In this document: piece by piece, positions 25,865-35,089 of the stretch | How the letters are laid out: each line of letters starts with the position of its first letter | Numbering within the stretch: the stretch's first letter is position 1 | NCBI GenBank assembly: GCA_018971025.1 | Contig: JAGWVE010000009.1 | Span: 1-51,790, forward strand | DNA length: 51,790 nucleotides | Direction: 5' to 3' | Source: Bacteroidota bacterium | GTDB taxonomy: Bacteria; Bacteroidota; Bacteroidia; Chitinophagales; Chitinophagaceae | Position numbers and translations under genes: made by a program | Notes under the pieces: generated by a model | What the model saw: only the letters and a program-made list of their open reading frames with translations | Told to the model about the DNA's origin: nothing | Database searches by the model: none

Positions 25865-25924
25865 TTACATTCCCCGATTGGAGTTTGTATGCCACCACCA
25901 CTTGTTATTTAATACTTGTTTCAT
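25865..25924 (-). CDS. trpL: trp operon leader peptide (19 aa, Trp-Trp-Trp-His)
   Basis: A 19-codon ORF too short for ordinary gene calling: ATG at 25924, TAA at 25867-25865. Residues 9-11 are three consecutive Trp codons (TGG TGG TGG), followed by a His codon (CAT) at residue 12; the peptide ends NSNRGM. Stop codon, antiterminator segment and terminator are arranged as in classical attenuation: a ribosome waiting for charged tRNA-Trp leaves TCGGGG free to form the antiterminator, while one reaching the stop codon covers it. The start lies only 5 bases behind a TAnnTTTG element, so the mRNA may be leaderless or nearly so. Role is inferred from sequence alone, but the coincidence of all elements makes it compelling. 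Confidence 0.9.
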   Translation of the reverse strand: MKQVLNNKWWWHTNSNRGM

Positions 25925-25929
25925 TATTG

Positions 25930-25962
25930 CAAATTTAAGAAAGATTGACGGGTAAAGCCAAA
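25930..25962 (-). promoter_or_regulatory. Promoter of the trp-his operon
   Basis: TTTG (25962-25959), 21-nt spacer, TAAATTTG (25937-25930), matching the phylum consensus. Transcription would start a few bases downstream, at or next to the trpL ATG (25924). It lies in the 45-base gap after ispD. Confidence 0.75.
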
Positions 25963-25969
25963 TTTTTTT

Positions 25970-26626
25970 CTAAAAAAGGGATTCGGCTACAATTAGGTCT
26001 TGGGGACGGGTAATTTTAAGGTTACTATACTCTCCTTCAATTAAATGTACTTTATGGCCAGCGGCTTCTAATACGGTAGCTTCATCGGTAAAGCCTTCTT
26101 GGTAGGGCTGTTCAAAAGCAGGCAATAAAAGGGTACTTAAGAAGGTTTGAGGGGTTTGGATGATTTTAACCTGATTTCGGTCAATTACCTGGTTAGTTTC
26201 GCCGGTAACAAGCCTAATACTATCAGTGGCGGTTACAGCTGGTATTGCAGACCCATGAACTAGGGCCTGTTCGTAACATTTTTTAATTAAATCGCTAGAA
26301 ACCAGACAACGTACGCCATCATGAACAAATATGACGCCTGGGTCTTTAACTGCCTGTAAGCCATTTTTTACAGAATCAAACCTGGTGGCTCCACCGGCAA
26401 TAAGGTTTATATGGGCAAGCTGTGCAGGCTCAAAATAGGTAGCAGCTTCCTGTAAATAAGCCGCCGGCAATACTAGTACAATTTGGATGTCGTAGTAAGC
26501 ATAAAAAAACTGTTGAACGGTATGCCAAATAATGGGCTTGCCTTTTAAATGCAAAAACTGCTTGGGCACATCAGAACCCATTCTAACCCCAGATCCACCC
26601 GCAACAATGACAGCCGTTTTTTTCAT
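25970..26626 (-). CDS. ispD: 2-C-methyl-D-erythritol 4-phosphate cytidylyltransferase
   Basis: 218 residues from the ATG at 26626 (a TTG two codons upstream is less likely). Third step of the MEP isoprenoid pathway: CTP plus MEP gives CDP-ME. Seen: AVIVAGGSGVRMG with the nucleotide-binding Gly/Arg motif, PKQF with the catalytic lysine, FVHDGVRCLV, and TDEATVLE. Normal length. It ends a minus-strand run of permease, heptose kinase, peptidase and ispD, with 6-base spacing to the preceding gene. No ispF follows. Confidence 0.94.
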   Translation of the reverse strand: MKKTAVIVAGGSGVRMGSDVPKQFLHLKGKPIIWHTVQQFFYAYYDIQIVLVLPAAYLQEAATYFEPAQLAHINLIAGGATRFDSVKNGLQAVKDPGVIFVHDGVRCLVSSDLIKKCYEQALVHGSAIPAVTATDSIRLVTGETNQVIDRNQVKIIQTPQTFLSTLLLPAFEQPYQEGFTDEATVLEAAGHKVHLIEGEYSNLKITRPQDLIVAESLF

Positions 26627-26632
26627 GTTCAA

Positions 26633-27580
26633 TTATTTATAAATCGCTATAGCAGAATCACCGTTACTATTTTGAAAAGCACGGTACATACCCGCACTAT
26701 TAAATACCATCGCCGTATTACCAGCTGCGTCCACACCAATCATACCACCTTCGCCATTGAGTGCTATTAGTTTTTCATGTACCACCACTTCCATAGCAGC
26801 CTGCAAACTAAGACCTTTATATTCCATTAAACAACTAACATCATAAGCTGCAACAGATCTGATAAACATTTCGCCATGCCCCGTACAACTAATGGCGCAT
26901 GTTTTATTATTGGCATACGTACCACTTCCAATGAGTGGACTATCACCAATACGTCCATATTTTTTATTGGTCATACCACCTGTAGAAGTGGCGCCTGCAA
27001 TATTGCCCTTGCTATCACAAGCAACAGCACCAACGGTTCCAAACTTTTTATCTTTCAATAATTCTTCTAAGTGATGATTGGTATGATCTAGCGAGTAGGC
27101 GTCAGAATCGCGAATCGCTTTCCACTGGTCATATCTAAACTGAGAATAAAAATATTCGTCGGGGGCTAATGCAACACCTTGTTTGATGGCAAAATCATTG
27201 GCGCCTTTTCCACTTAAAAAAACGTGATTGCTATTAAGCATTACTTCGGCAGCAAGCTTGATAGGATTTTTAACATTGCGAATAGCGGCAACAGCACCTG
27301 CTTCTAAACTTGCGCCATCCATAATGGCAGCGTCCATTTCTTGCAGTCCTTTTTTGGTAAACACACTTCCCCTACCCGCGTTAAATAAAATATTATTTTC
27401 AAGAATTACTATTGCAGTTTGAATGGCATCAACAGCACTGCCCTCATTTTGTAATACTTTATAACCGGCATCAAGCGCTTCCTGCATGCCAACTTGATAA
27501 GCCTGCTCGAGGGCTGGAGACATATCTTCTTTTAAGATAGTACCCGCACCTCCATGTATAACCAAAGAAAATTGTTGCAT
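26633..27580 (-). CDS. iaaA: Isoaspartyl peptidase / L-asparaginase (Ntn hydrolase)
   Basis: 315 residues of the plant-type asparaginase family (peptidase T2), which hydrolyses beta-aspartyl dipeptides and asparagine. The precursor is expected to self-cleave before Thr182, which becomes the nucleophile (FG/TVGAVACD). The substrate loop follows with ATSTGGMTNK, GDSPLIGSGTYA and SCTGHGE. No signal peptide is obvious, so it should be cytoplasmic. Along with pcm elsewhere in the window this gives two isoaspartate-handling enzymes. Confidence 0.91.
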   Translation of the reverse strand: MQQFSLVIHGGAGTILKEDMSPALEQAYQVGMQEALDAGYKVLQNEGSAVDAIQTAIVILENNILFNAGRGSVFTKKGLQEMDAAIMDGASLEAGAVAAIRNVKNPIKLAAEVMLNSNHVFLSGKGANDFAIKQGVALAPDEYFYSQFRYDQWKAIRDSDAYSLDHTNHHLEELLKDKKFGTVGAVACDSKGNIAGATSTGGMTNKKYGRIGDSPLIGSGTYANNKTCAISCTGHGEMFIRSVAAYDVSCLMEYKGLSLQAAMEVVVHEKLIALNGEGGMIGVDAAGNTAMVFNSAGMYRAFQNSNGDSAIAIYK

Positions 27581-27592
27581 CGTTATTCTCTT

Positions 27593-28585
27593 TTATGAAA
27601 CTAAAAGCAATTTACATTCTGCTAATAAACGTGATTTATTAATAGCCGCAGTACCTACTTCTTCACAAACAAGTCCTCCAGCAATATTGGCCATTTCTGT
27701 GGCAAGTTCAATATTTTTTGTTGCTGCATACACAAGTGATGCAACTGCAATTACGGTATCACCTGCCCCACTAACATCTGCAATGGAGCGAATATGGGTT
27801 GGAATAATTTTAGCAACATCACCCGTATCAAAAAACATTCCTTTTTCTGATAGCGTAATTAATGAAATTTGGTGTGCTAGATGTGTTTGCAATGCAGTAT
27901 GCACAAGCCTTAAGTTGTCCAGTGTAACGGAAGGAATAGGAACCTGCAATCCTTCTTTTACCTCTTTTAAATTTGGCTTAAAAAGGGTAACGCCTTTATA
28001 GGCTAAAAAATTATTTTTTTTGGGATCCACAGACATTACAATATTTCGTTCTGTACAAATTGCAATGGCTTCTTTGATGATCGCAGGTGTTAAAACCCCT
28101 TTATCATAATCTTCAAAAATAACAATATCAGGTTTTTGAGTATTTAGGCAATCAGTGAATTTTTGAAGTAAAGCCTTTTCAATATCACTAGCAATGGGTG
28201 TTGTAATTTCAGCATCTAATCGCATCATTTGTTGATTGCGACTCATGACACGCGTTTTATTGGTTGTGATACGTGAAGGTGTAGAAAGCAAATACTGTGT
28301 ATCGATGTTTTGCGCTTCAAATAATGATTGAAGTAAAGCACCATCAGCGTCTGTACCAATAACGGATACAATTGTTGTTTGCGCACCTAATGCAACCGTA
28401 TTTAATGCAACATTGGCAGCACCTCCCACACGGTGTTCTTTGCGCTGCAATGCCACTACGGGCACAGGCGCTTCGGGAGATATGCGATCTACCTGACCCC
28501 ACCAATACGTGTCAAGCATTACGTCTCCAATGATTACAACTTTTAGCTTGCTAAAGTCTATGAAAAGTTGGTCAAAATTTGTCAT
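27593..28585 (-). CDS. rfaE1: D-glycero-beta-D-manno-heptose-7-phosphate kinase
   Basis: 330 residues, PfkB-family sugar kinase corresponding to the kinase half of HldE. Seen: VVIIGDVMLDTYWWGQVDRISPEAPVP in two shorter conserved blocks (IGDVMLD and RISPEAPVP), VGGAANVA, and the ATP-site motif DVSGAGDT with the catalytic Asp276. The adenylyltransferase half (RfaE2) is absent, as is usual when the two are separate genes; it is not in the window. Role: heptose precursor for lipopolysaccharide core. It starts 2 bases after the permease stop. Confidence 0.9.
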   Translation of the reverse strand: MTNFDQLFIDFSKLKVVIIGDVMLDTYWWGQVDRISPEAPVPVVALQRKEHRVGGAANVALNTVALGAQTTIVSVIGTDADGALLQSLFEAQNIDTQYLLSTPSRITTNKTRVMSRNQQMMRLDAEITTPIASDIEKALLQKFTDCLNTQKPDIVIFEDYDKGVLTPAIIKEAIAICTERNIVMSVDPKKNNFLAYKGVTLFKPNLKEVKEGLQVPIPSVTLDNLRLVHTALQTHLAHQISLITLSEKGMFFDTGDVAKIIPTHIRSIADVSGAGDTVIAVASLVYAATKNIELATEMANIAGGLVCEEVGTAAINKSRLLAECKLLLVS

Positions 28586-28587
28586 GT

Positions 28588-30003
28588 TTATTTTTTATTA
28601 CTTCGCACTGCAAGGTAATACAAAGGAATGCCTAATAGTGCAATAATGAGCCCAGGCCATGTAAAATTAGGCTTATAAATGATCAATAATACACAAAACA
28701 AGGTTCCCATTAAAACATAGATAGCAGGTAAAATTGGATAGCCTACTGCTTTATATGGTCGCTCCATTTCTGGGCGTTTTTTACGTAAAATAAAGATGCC
28801 GATGATGGTTAATACATAGAAAATCACGACAATAAAAGAAACCATGTCTAGTAGGTCGCCATATTTACCACTGATACATAATAGCGCTGCTACCACACAC
28901 TGTGCCCATAAAGCCCATTCTGGTACTGCATTTTTATTTAAGGTAGATGCTTTTTTGAAAAACAAACCGTCTTGCGCCATAGTATAGTATACCCTTGCTC
29001 CGGCTAATATTAAACCATTGTTACAGCCAAATGTAGAAATCATAATCATGATGGCAATTACATAGGTTCCAATATTTCCAAAAATAGCATTGGCGGAGGC
29101 TACTGCTACTCTATCGGCGGGTGCATGTGCAATATCATTTAAAGGAAGTACACTGATATACATAAGGTTAGCAGACACATATATTACAGTAACAATTAAA
29201 GTGCCTAAAAATAAACTAAGGCCAATATTGCGTTTTGGATTTTTAATTTCTCCTGCGATAAACGTAACGTTGTTCCATGCATCACTACTAAATATAGAAC
29301 CTACCATCGAAGCTGCTATGGCACCAAAAATAGCTAGTCCTATAACAGGCGTAGTAGTATTATCGGCGGCAATAGATTTCATTGTCCAAGCGTCCTGCCA
29401 ATTGGCATGCCAGATTTCTGATTTAGCTGCTAGTAAAAAACCAAATCCTATTAAACCAAATAGCGAAAGGAGTTTTGTAACTGTAAAAGTGGTTTGAATG
29501 AGTTTGCCACCTTGCACACCCTTAGTATTGATATAGGTTAATAAAATAATGATGGCGATTGAAACAAGCTGTGCGGGATAAATTTTTAGCACCCCAGCCT
29601 GAAATATAATATTGGCATCCGTCATTTCGAGGGCCGGAAAAAAGTAACCTGCAAATTTGCTAAACGCTACACCTACTGCTGCGATTGTGCCGGTTTGAAT
29701 CACCGAAAAAAAGCTCCAGCCGTATAAAAAACCAAGGAGTGGATTGTAGGACTCTTTTAAGTACACATACTGACCGCCTGCTTTTGGAAACATGGCACTA
29801 AGCTCACCATAACTTAAAGCTGCAGTAAGGGTCATAAAGCCCGTAATAAGCCATACGGCTACAAGCCAGCCCGCAGAGCCTACATTACGTGTAATATCGG
29901 CACTTACAATAAAGATACCAGAACCAATCATGCTACCTGCAACAATCATGGTGGAGTCTAATAAACCTAGTGATGGTTTAAACGATGGTGAATTTGTACT
30001 CAT
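28588..30003 (-). CDS. APC-family amino acid permease
   Basis: 471 residues with about twelve hydrophobic helices. The first, around residues 14-35, carries the APC signature GSMIGSGIF, and the second begins GSAGWLVAVWLITG. The layout and GELSAMFPKAGGQYVYLKE motif fit the LAT/APC amino acid exchanger group. Substrate not readable from sequence. Its ATG directly abuts the T7 run of the hairpin at 30004-30034, so its expression either relies on readthrough or on a promoter I could not identify. Confidence 0.88.
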   Translation of the reverse strand: MSTNSPSFKPSLGLLDSTMIVAGSMIGSGIFIVSADITRNVGSAGWLVAVWLITGFMTLTAALSYGELSAMFPKAGGQYVYLKESYNPLLGFLYGWSFFSVIQTGTIAAVGVAFSKFAGYFFPALEMTDANIIFQAGVLKIYPAQLVSIAIIILLTYINTKGVQGGKLIQTTFTVTKLLSLFGLIGFGFLLAAKSEIWHANWQDAWTMKSIAADNTTTPVIGLAIFGAIAASMVGSIFSSDAWNNVTFIAGEIKNPKRNIGLSLFLGTLIVTVIYVSANLMYISVLPLNDIAHAPADRVAVASANAIFGNIGTYVIAIMIMISTFGCNNGLILAGARVYYTMAQDGLFFKKASTLNKNAVPEWALWAQCVVAALLCISGKYGDLLDMVSFIVVIFYVLTIIGIFILRKKRPEMERPYKAVGYPILPAIYVLMGTLFCVLLIIYKPNFTWPGLIIALLGIPLYYLAVRSNKK

Positions 30004-30034
30004 AAAAAAAGTTCTGTTGGTTAAAACAGAACTT
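30004..30034 (-). terminator. Hairpin-plus-U-run abutting the permease start codon
   Basis: On the minus strand AAGTTCTGTT (30034-30025) pairs with AACAGAACTT (30018-30009), 6-nt loop, followed by T7 (30010-30004) that runs straight into the permease ATG (30003). It looks like the intrinsic terminator of the OmpH-like gene, but its position makes it a candidate expression switch for the permease. Confidence 0.75.
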
Positions 30035-30067
30035 CAAGATAATTAAAAAAAATAAGATTTAAAGGGC

Positions 30068-30655
30068 CTATTTTTTTGTTTTATACAATTCATTTAAACC
30101 TTTTACAAGGTCTGCAGTAATATCGTACGCTGTGTCTTTGTAATACATAGAAAGCATATCCGAATTATTCCCTAAAATAAAAGCATAGCCTTTGGTTTTA
30201 TTGTATTCCGCTAAATAATCAGTGATTTTTTTCTTTACGTCTTGTAATTTTTTCATACTCTCGTCTTGCATTTCACTGTTCATCATTTGCTCCTTGCTCT
30301 TAAATGTTTTATCCATTTGCTGAAGCTCCTGTTGTCTAGCATTTACCTCAGACGCAGACATGCTTTGACCATTTTTTTGTAGCTCTTGGTATTTTGCTGC
30401 AAATACTTCTTTTAACTGATTAAGTTCGTTGTTGTTTTGCTGGGCTTTAGCCTGGATGGAGTTACTCACTTCTTTATAGTAATTAAACTGAGATTCTACA
30501 GAATCAATTTCAAAATAAGCAATTCTGAAATCACCAGAAGCAACAGATTTAGAACCTGTAGCTACTGCAGACTTGCTGCCGCTAAATTGAAAATAAAATA
30601 GAACTGCTACCGCAATTCCTAAAACAACATTTAAAATCGTATTAATATTTTTCAT
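30068..30655 (-). CDS. OmpH/Skp-family periplasmic chaperone
   Basis: 195 residues. An N-terminal hydrophobic segment (about 5-24) acts as anchor or uncleaved signal; then FRIAYFEIDSVES begins the Skp fold, followed by a long charged coiled-coil (about 60-150) and a closing beta segment (YAFILGNNSDMLSMYY). Skp-like chaperones hold unfolded outer membrane proteins in the periplasm. It is not next to bamA here; it sits behind rpoC, separated by a terminator. Confidence 0.85.
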   Translation of the reverse strand: MKNINTILNVVLGIAVAVLFYFQFSGSKSAVATGSKSVASGDFRIAYFEIDSVESQFNYYKEVSNSIQAKAQQNNNELNQLKEVFAAKYQELQKNGQSMSASEVNARQQELQQMDKTFKSKEQMMNSEMQDESMKKLQDVKKKITDYLAEYNKTKGYAFILGNNSDMLSMYYKDTAYDITADLVKGLNELYKTKK

Positions 30656-30683
30656 AACACTAATTTATACATTTTATCTATTA

Positions 30684-30719
30684 AAAAGTAAAAGTAGGAA
30701 GTGTTGGCTTCCTACTTTT
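30684..30719 (-). terminator. Terminator after rpoC
   Basis: 12-bp perfect stem on the minus strand between 30719-30708 and 30701-30690 (AAAAGTAGGAAG / CTTCCTACTTTT), 6-nt loop, followed by a T-rich stretch. It lies 26 bases behind the rpoC stop. Confidence 0.82.
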
Positions 30720-30744
30720 ACAAATATACTAGGGCTATAAAATA

Positions 30745-33700
30745 TTACTCTTCCTCATCAAAGCTCATCGCTTCTCTAGTGGTAGCTAATACTTCATATT
30801 CTTCTTTGCTTCCTACGATCATGTTCTCGAACTCTTTTTGTCCGGTACCTGCAGGAATCAAATGACCTGTAATTACATTTTCTTTAAGACCTAACATCAA
30901 GTCTTTTTTACCTTGTATTGCCGCTTGGCTTAATACTTTGGTTGTTTCTTGGAATGAAGCAGCAGAGATCCAACTTCTAACACCAAGAGACGCTTTGGTA
31001 ATACCCAGTAATACTGGCGTAGCCGTTGCAGGTTTTGCATCACGCACTTCCACTAGTTTTCTGTCCGAACGGCGTAGAATTGAATTCTCTTCGCGTAGTT
31101 CTCTTAATGTTATAATTTGACCAGCTTTGTACGTTGCACTTTCGCCAGCATCTGTAACTACTTTTTTGTCGTAGATACGGTCATTTTCTTCGATAAAGTC
31201 AAATCTATCTTCTAGATCCTCCTCTAAGAATTTAGTATCACCAGCATCTACAATTTCAACCTTCTTCATCATCTGACGTACAATCACTTCTACGTGCTTG
31301 TCATTGATTTTTACACCTTGTAAACGGTAAACCTCTTGGATTTCATTTACAACGTACTCTTGTACTGCAAATGGTCCTTTAATAGCAAGGATTGCCGCAG
31401 GTGCAATTTGTCCATCAGACATTGGCGTACCCGCTTTTACGAAGTCACCATCTTGAACTAAGATTTGACGTGTTAATGGTACTAAGTACTTTTTAACCAT
31501 GCCATCTTTAGATTCAACGATGATTTCTCTGTTACCACGTTTAACGCTACCAAATGTTACCACACCATCGATTTCACAAACAATCGCAGGATTACCTGGA
31601 TTTCTTGCTTCAAATAATTCAGTTACACGTGGAAGACCTCCCGTGATATCGCGGAGCTTACCTAAAATACGAGGAATTTTAACCATCACAAAACCAGCTT
31701 TTACTTCGTCGCCTTCTTCTACAGCGATGTGAGATCCTACTGGTAAGTTGTAATGTTTGTTATCTTTTCCTTCTACAATAATAGTAGGTATTTTAGTTTT
31801 ATCTTTTGTTTCAATAACCACTTTTTCGCGGTGACCTGTTTGCTCATCGGCCTCATCACGGTAGGTAATACCTTCGAGTACGTTGTCAAATTTGATCTTA
31901 CCGTTTTGCTCAGCAACGATAACGTTGTTGAATGGATCCCAAGTACAAATCACATCTCCTTTTTTCACTTCTTGGCCATCTTTAACATTTAAAGTAGCAC
32001 CGTAAGGAACGTTGTTGGTAATCATCAAACGGTCGTTTTTAACGTCCATGATTCTTACCTCACCAGTACGTCCAATAACAATTTTAGCTTTTTTGCCTTC
32101 ATTGTTTACAGACTCTACTGTACGTAATCCGTCAAACTGAATGGTACCATCAAACTTAGCTACGAGTGTAGATTCGATAGAAGCAGATCCTGCCACACCA
32201 CCTACGTGGAACGTACGAAGTGTAAGCTGAGTACCTGGTTCACCAATTGATTGCGCTGCAATAATACCTACTGCGTCACCACGTTGTGCGAGGTAACCAG
32301 TTGCTAAGTTTTTACCATAACATTTTACGCAAACGCCACGCTTACTTTCGCAAGTAAGTACAGAACGAATCTCTACAGATTCGATACCAGCTTCATCAAT
32401 TTCTTTAGCAACATCAGAAGAAATTTCTTCGCCTGCATTGATAATTAATTTTTCTGTAACTGGATGGTAAACATTATGTAATGAAGTACGGCCTTCAATT
32501 CTGTCTGCTAATGGTTCAATAATATCTTCATTGTCTTTTAGTGCAGATGTAGCAATACCTCTTAAAGTACCACAATCATCATCCGCAATAACAACGTCTT
32601 GAGAAACGTCTACTAGACGGCGCGTTAGGTAACCCGCATCCGCTGTTTTTAACGCCGTATCCGCAAGACCTTTACGCGCACCGTGCGTAGAAATAAAGTA
32701 ATCTAATACGTTAAGACCGCTCTTAAAGTTAGACAAGATTGGGTTTTCAATTACCTCAGATCCTGCGCTACCACTCTTACGCGGCTTAGCCATTAGACCT
32801 CTAATACCTACTAGCTGCTTAACCTGTGTTTTACTACCACGAGCACCTGAATCAAGCATCATGTAAACAGAGTTAAAGCCTTGCTTGTCTGTTTGCATTT
32901 CATGCATCAATGTTTCCGTAATTCTCGTATCCACACGACCCCATATATCAATAACTTGGTTGTAACGCTCGTTATTGGTAATAAGACCCATGTTGTAGTT
33001 TTCCCAAACTTCTTCTACTTCTGCTTTTGCATTTTCAAGTAACTCACCTCTTTGATCAGGAACGATTAAGTCGTTTACGTTAAATGATAAACCACCACGG
33101 AATGCCATTCTAAATCCTAATGTTTTAATATCATCCAGGAATTTAGCGGTTGTAGGAACGTTTGTGATTTTAATAATATCACCAATGATATCTCTTAAAG
33201 ATTTCTTAGTTAAAAGCGCATTGATATATCCTACTGGTGCAGGTACGTGTTGGTTGAATAACACACGACCAACCGTAGTATCAATTAATTTTTTCACTAG
33301 TACACCACCTTCACGAACATTGGTTTTTACTTTGATGTTAGCGTGTAAGTCTACACGGTTTTCATTGTACGCAATGATCACTTCATCCATACTGTAGAAA
33401 GCCATACCCTGTCCTTTAACGGTTTCAGTTTCGGTGGTTTTCTTACCCTTTGTAATGTAGTATAAACCAAGTACCATGTCCTGAGAAGGAAGGGTGATTG
33501 GCGTACCATTTTGCGGGTTCAAGATGTTGTGAGAAGAAAGCATTAATAACTGTGCTTCCAGTACCGCTGCACTGCTAAGTGGAACGTGTACCGCCATTTG
33601 GTCACCATCGAAATCCGCGTTAAACGAAGATGTAACGAGTGGGTGCAATTGAATGGCTTTACCTTCTACCAACTTAGGTTGGAATGCTTGAATAGACAAG

Positions 33701-35028
33701 CGGTGAAGTGTTGGGGCACGGTTTAATAATACCGGGTGACCTTTTAAAATATTTTCTAAGATATCCCAAATTACAGCTTCTTTTTTATCTACTAATTTTT
33801 TAGCAGACTTCACTGTTTTTACAATACCTCTTTCGATTAATTTACGAATAACAAATGGCTTAAATAATTCAGCAGCCATATCTTTTGGTAATCCGCACTC
33901 GTGCATTTTTAACTCAGGTCCTACAACGATTACAGAACGACCAGAATAGTCTACACGCTTACCAAGTAAGTTTTGACGGAAACGACCTTGCTTACCTTTT
34001 AATACATCCGATAAAGATTTTAAAGCACGTCCACCTTCTGCTTTAACCGCATTAGATTTACGAGAGTTATCGAATAAAGAATCGATCGCTTCTTGTAACA
34101 TACGTTTTTCATTACGTAAGATTACTTCTGGCGCTTTAATTTCTAACAAACGCTTTAAACGGTTGTTACGGATAATTACACGACGGTATAAATCGTTAAG
34201 ATCCGAAGAAGCAAAACGACCACCATCTAGCGGCACCAATGGACGAAGTTCTGGTGGAATAACTGGGATGTATTGCATCACCATCCACTCAGGCTTATTA
34301 ACGATATGTGTACCTGCTTCACGGAAAGATTCTACAACGCTGAGGCGCTTTAAAGCATCTGCTTTACGTTGTTGAGAAGTTTCGTTTGCAGCAGCATTAC
34401 GTAAAGAGAAACTTAAACCATCTAAATCAATTCTTTGCAATAAACCGTGAACGGCTTCTGCACCCATTTTAGCGATGAACTTGTTTGGATCTTCGTCAGG
34501 TAAGAATTGATTTTCTTTTGGTAAAGTATCTAATAAATCTAAGTATTCTTCTTCGGTTAAAAGATCACCCATGTTTAGGTTTTCTTTGATACCGCCTTGT
34601 AATACTACATAACGCTCGTAATAGATGATGGTTTCTAATTTCTTAGAACTCATCCCTAATAAATAACCAATTTTGTTAGGTAAAGATTTGAAGTACCAAA
34701 TGTGTACTACAGGTACCACTAATTTGATGTGGCCCATACGCTCACGACGTACTTTTTTCTCTGTTACTTCTACCCCACATCTGTCACACACAATGCCTTT
34801 GTAACGGATACGCTTGTATTTACCACAAGCACACTCATAATCTTTAACTGGACCAAAAATTCTTTCGCAGAATAAACCATCTCTTTCAGGCTTATACGTA
34901 CGGTAGTTAATGGTTTCAGGCTTTAATACTTCACCGAAACTTCTTTCTAAAATATTATCTGGAGAAGCCAGACCGATAGTGATCTCGGAGAAAGTTAATC
35001 TTGGTCGATTGTCTCTTTTAATGGCCAT
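30745..35028 (-). CDS. rpoC: DNA-directed RNA polymerase beta' subunit
   Basis: 1427 residues. The N-terminal zinc ribbon has Cys66, Cys68, Cys81 and Cys84; the catalytic [12 protein letters not shown] motif with the Mg-binding aspartates lies near residue 470; the second zinc site has CGTLRG and [11 protein letters not shown]. The length and the C-terminal [11 protein letters not shown] insert are usual for the phylum. It follows rpoB after 61 bases with no terminator between. Confidence 0.98.
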   Translation of the reverse strand: MAIKRDNRPRLTFSEITIGLASPDNILERSFGEVLKPETINYRTYKPERDGLFCERIFGPVKDYECACGKYKRIRYKGIVCDRCGVEVTEKKVRRERMGHIKLVVPVVHIWYFKSLPNKIGYLLGMSSKKLETIIYYERYVVLQGGIKENLNMGDLLTEEEYLDLLDTLPKENQFLPDEDPNKFIAKMGAEAVHGLLQRIDLDGLSFSLRNAAANETSQQRKADALKRLSVVESFREAGTHIVNKPEWMVMQYIPVIPPELRPLVPLDGGRFASSDLNDLYRRVIIRNNRLKRLLEIKAPEVILRNEKRMLQEAIDSLFDNSRKSNAVKAEGGRALKSLSDVLKGKQGRFRQNLLGKRVDYSGRSVIVVGPELKMHECGLPKDMAAELFKPFVIRKLIERGIVKTVKSAKKLVDKKEAVIWDILENILKGHPVLLNRAPTLHRLSIQAFQPKLVEGKAIQLHPLVTSSFNADFDGDQMAVHVPLSSAAVLEAQLLMLSSHNILNPQNGTPITLPSQDMVLGLYYITKGKKTTETETVKGQGMAFYSMDEVIIAYNENRVDLHANIKVKTNVREGGVLVKKLIDTTVGRVLFNQHVPAPVGYINALLTKKSLRDIIGDIIKITNVPTTAKFLDDIKTLGFRMAFRGGLSFNVNDLIVPDQRGELLENAKAEVEEVWENYNMGLITNNERYNQVIDIWGRVDTRITETLMHEMQTDKQGFNSVYMMLDSGARGSKTQVKQLVGIRGLMAKPRKSGSAGSEVIENPILSNFKSGLNVLDYFISTHGARKGLADTALKTADAGYLTRRLVDVSQDVVIADDDCGTLRGIATSALKDNEDIIEPLADRIEGRTSLHNVYHPVTEKLIINAGEEISSDVAKEIDEAGIESVEIRSVLTCESKRGVCVKCYGKNLATGYLAQRGDAVGIIAAQSIGEPGTQLTLRTFHVGGVAGSASIESTLVAKFDGTIQFDGLRTVESVNNEGKKAKIVIGRTGEVRIMDVKNDRLMITNNVPYGATLNVKDGQEVKKGDVICTWDPFNNVIVAEQNGKIKFDNVLEGITYRDEADEQTGHREKVVIETKDKTKIPTIIVEGKDNKHYNLPVGSHIAVEEGDEVKAGFVMVKIPRILGKLRDITGGLPRVTELFEARNPGNPAIVCEIDGVVTFGSVKRGNREIIVESKDGMVKKYLVPLTRQILVQDGDFVKAGTPMSDGQIAPAAILAIKGPFAVQEYVVNEIQEVYRLQGVKINDKHVEVIVRQMMKKVEIVDAGDTKFLEEDLEDRFDFIEENDRIYDKKVVTDAGESATYKAGQIITLRELREENSILRRSDRKLVEVRDAKPATATPVLLGITKASLGVRSWISAASFQETTKVLSQAAIQGKKDLMLGLKENVITGHLIPAGTGQKEFENMIVGSKEEYEVLATTREAMSFDEEE

Positions 35029-35089
35029 ATCTAGGTTGTAAATTTGTAATGATAATTGTTGTTAATAGATGTGTTGGTTTTTTAAAATC

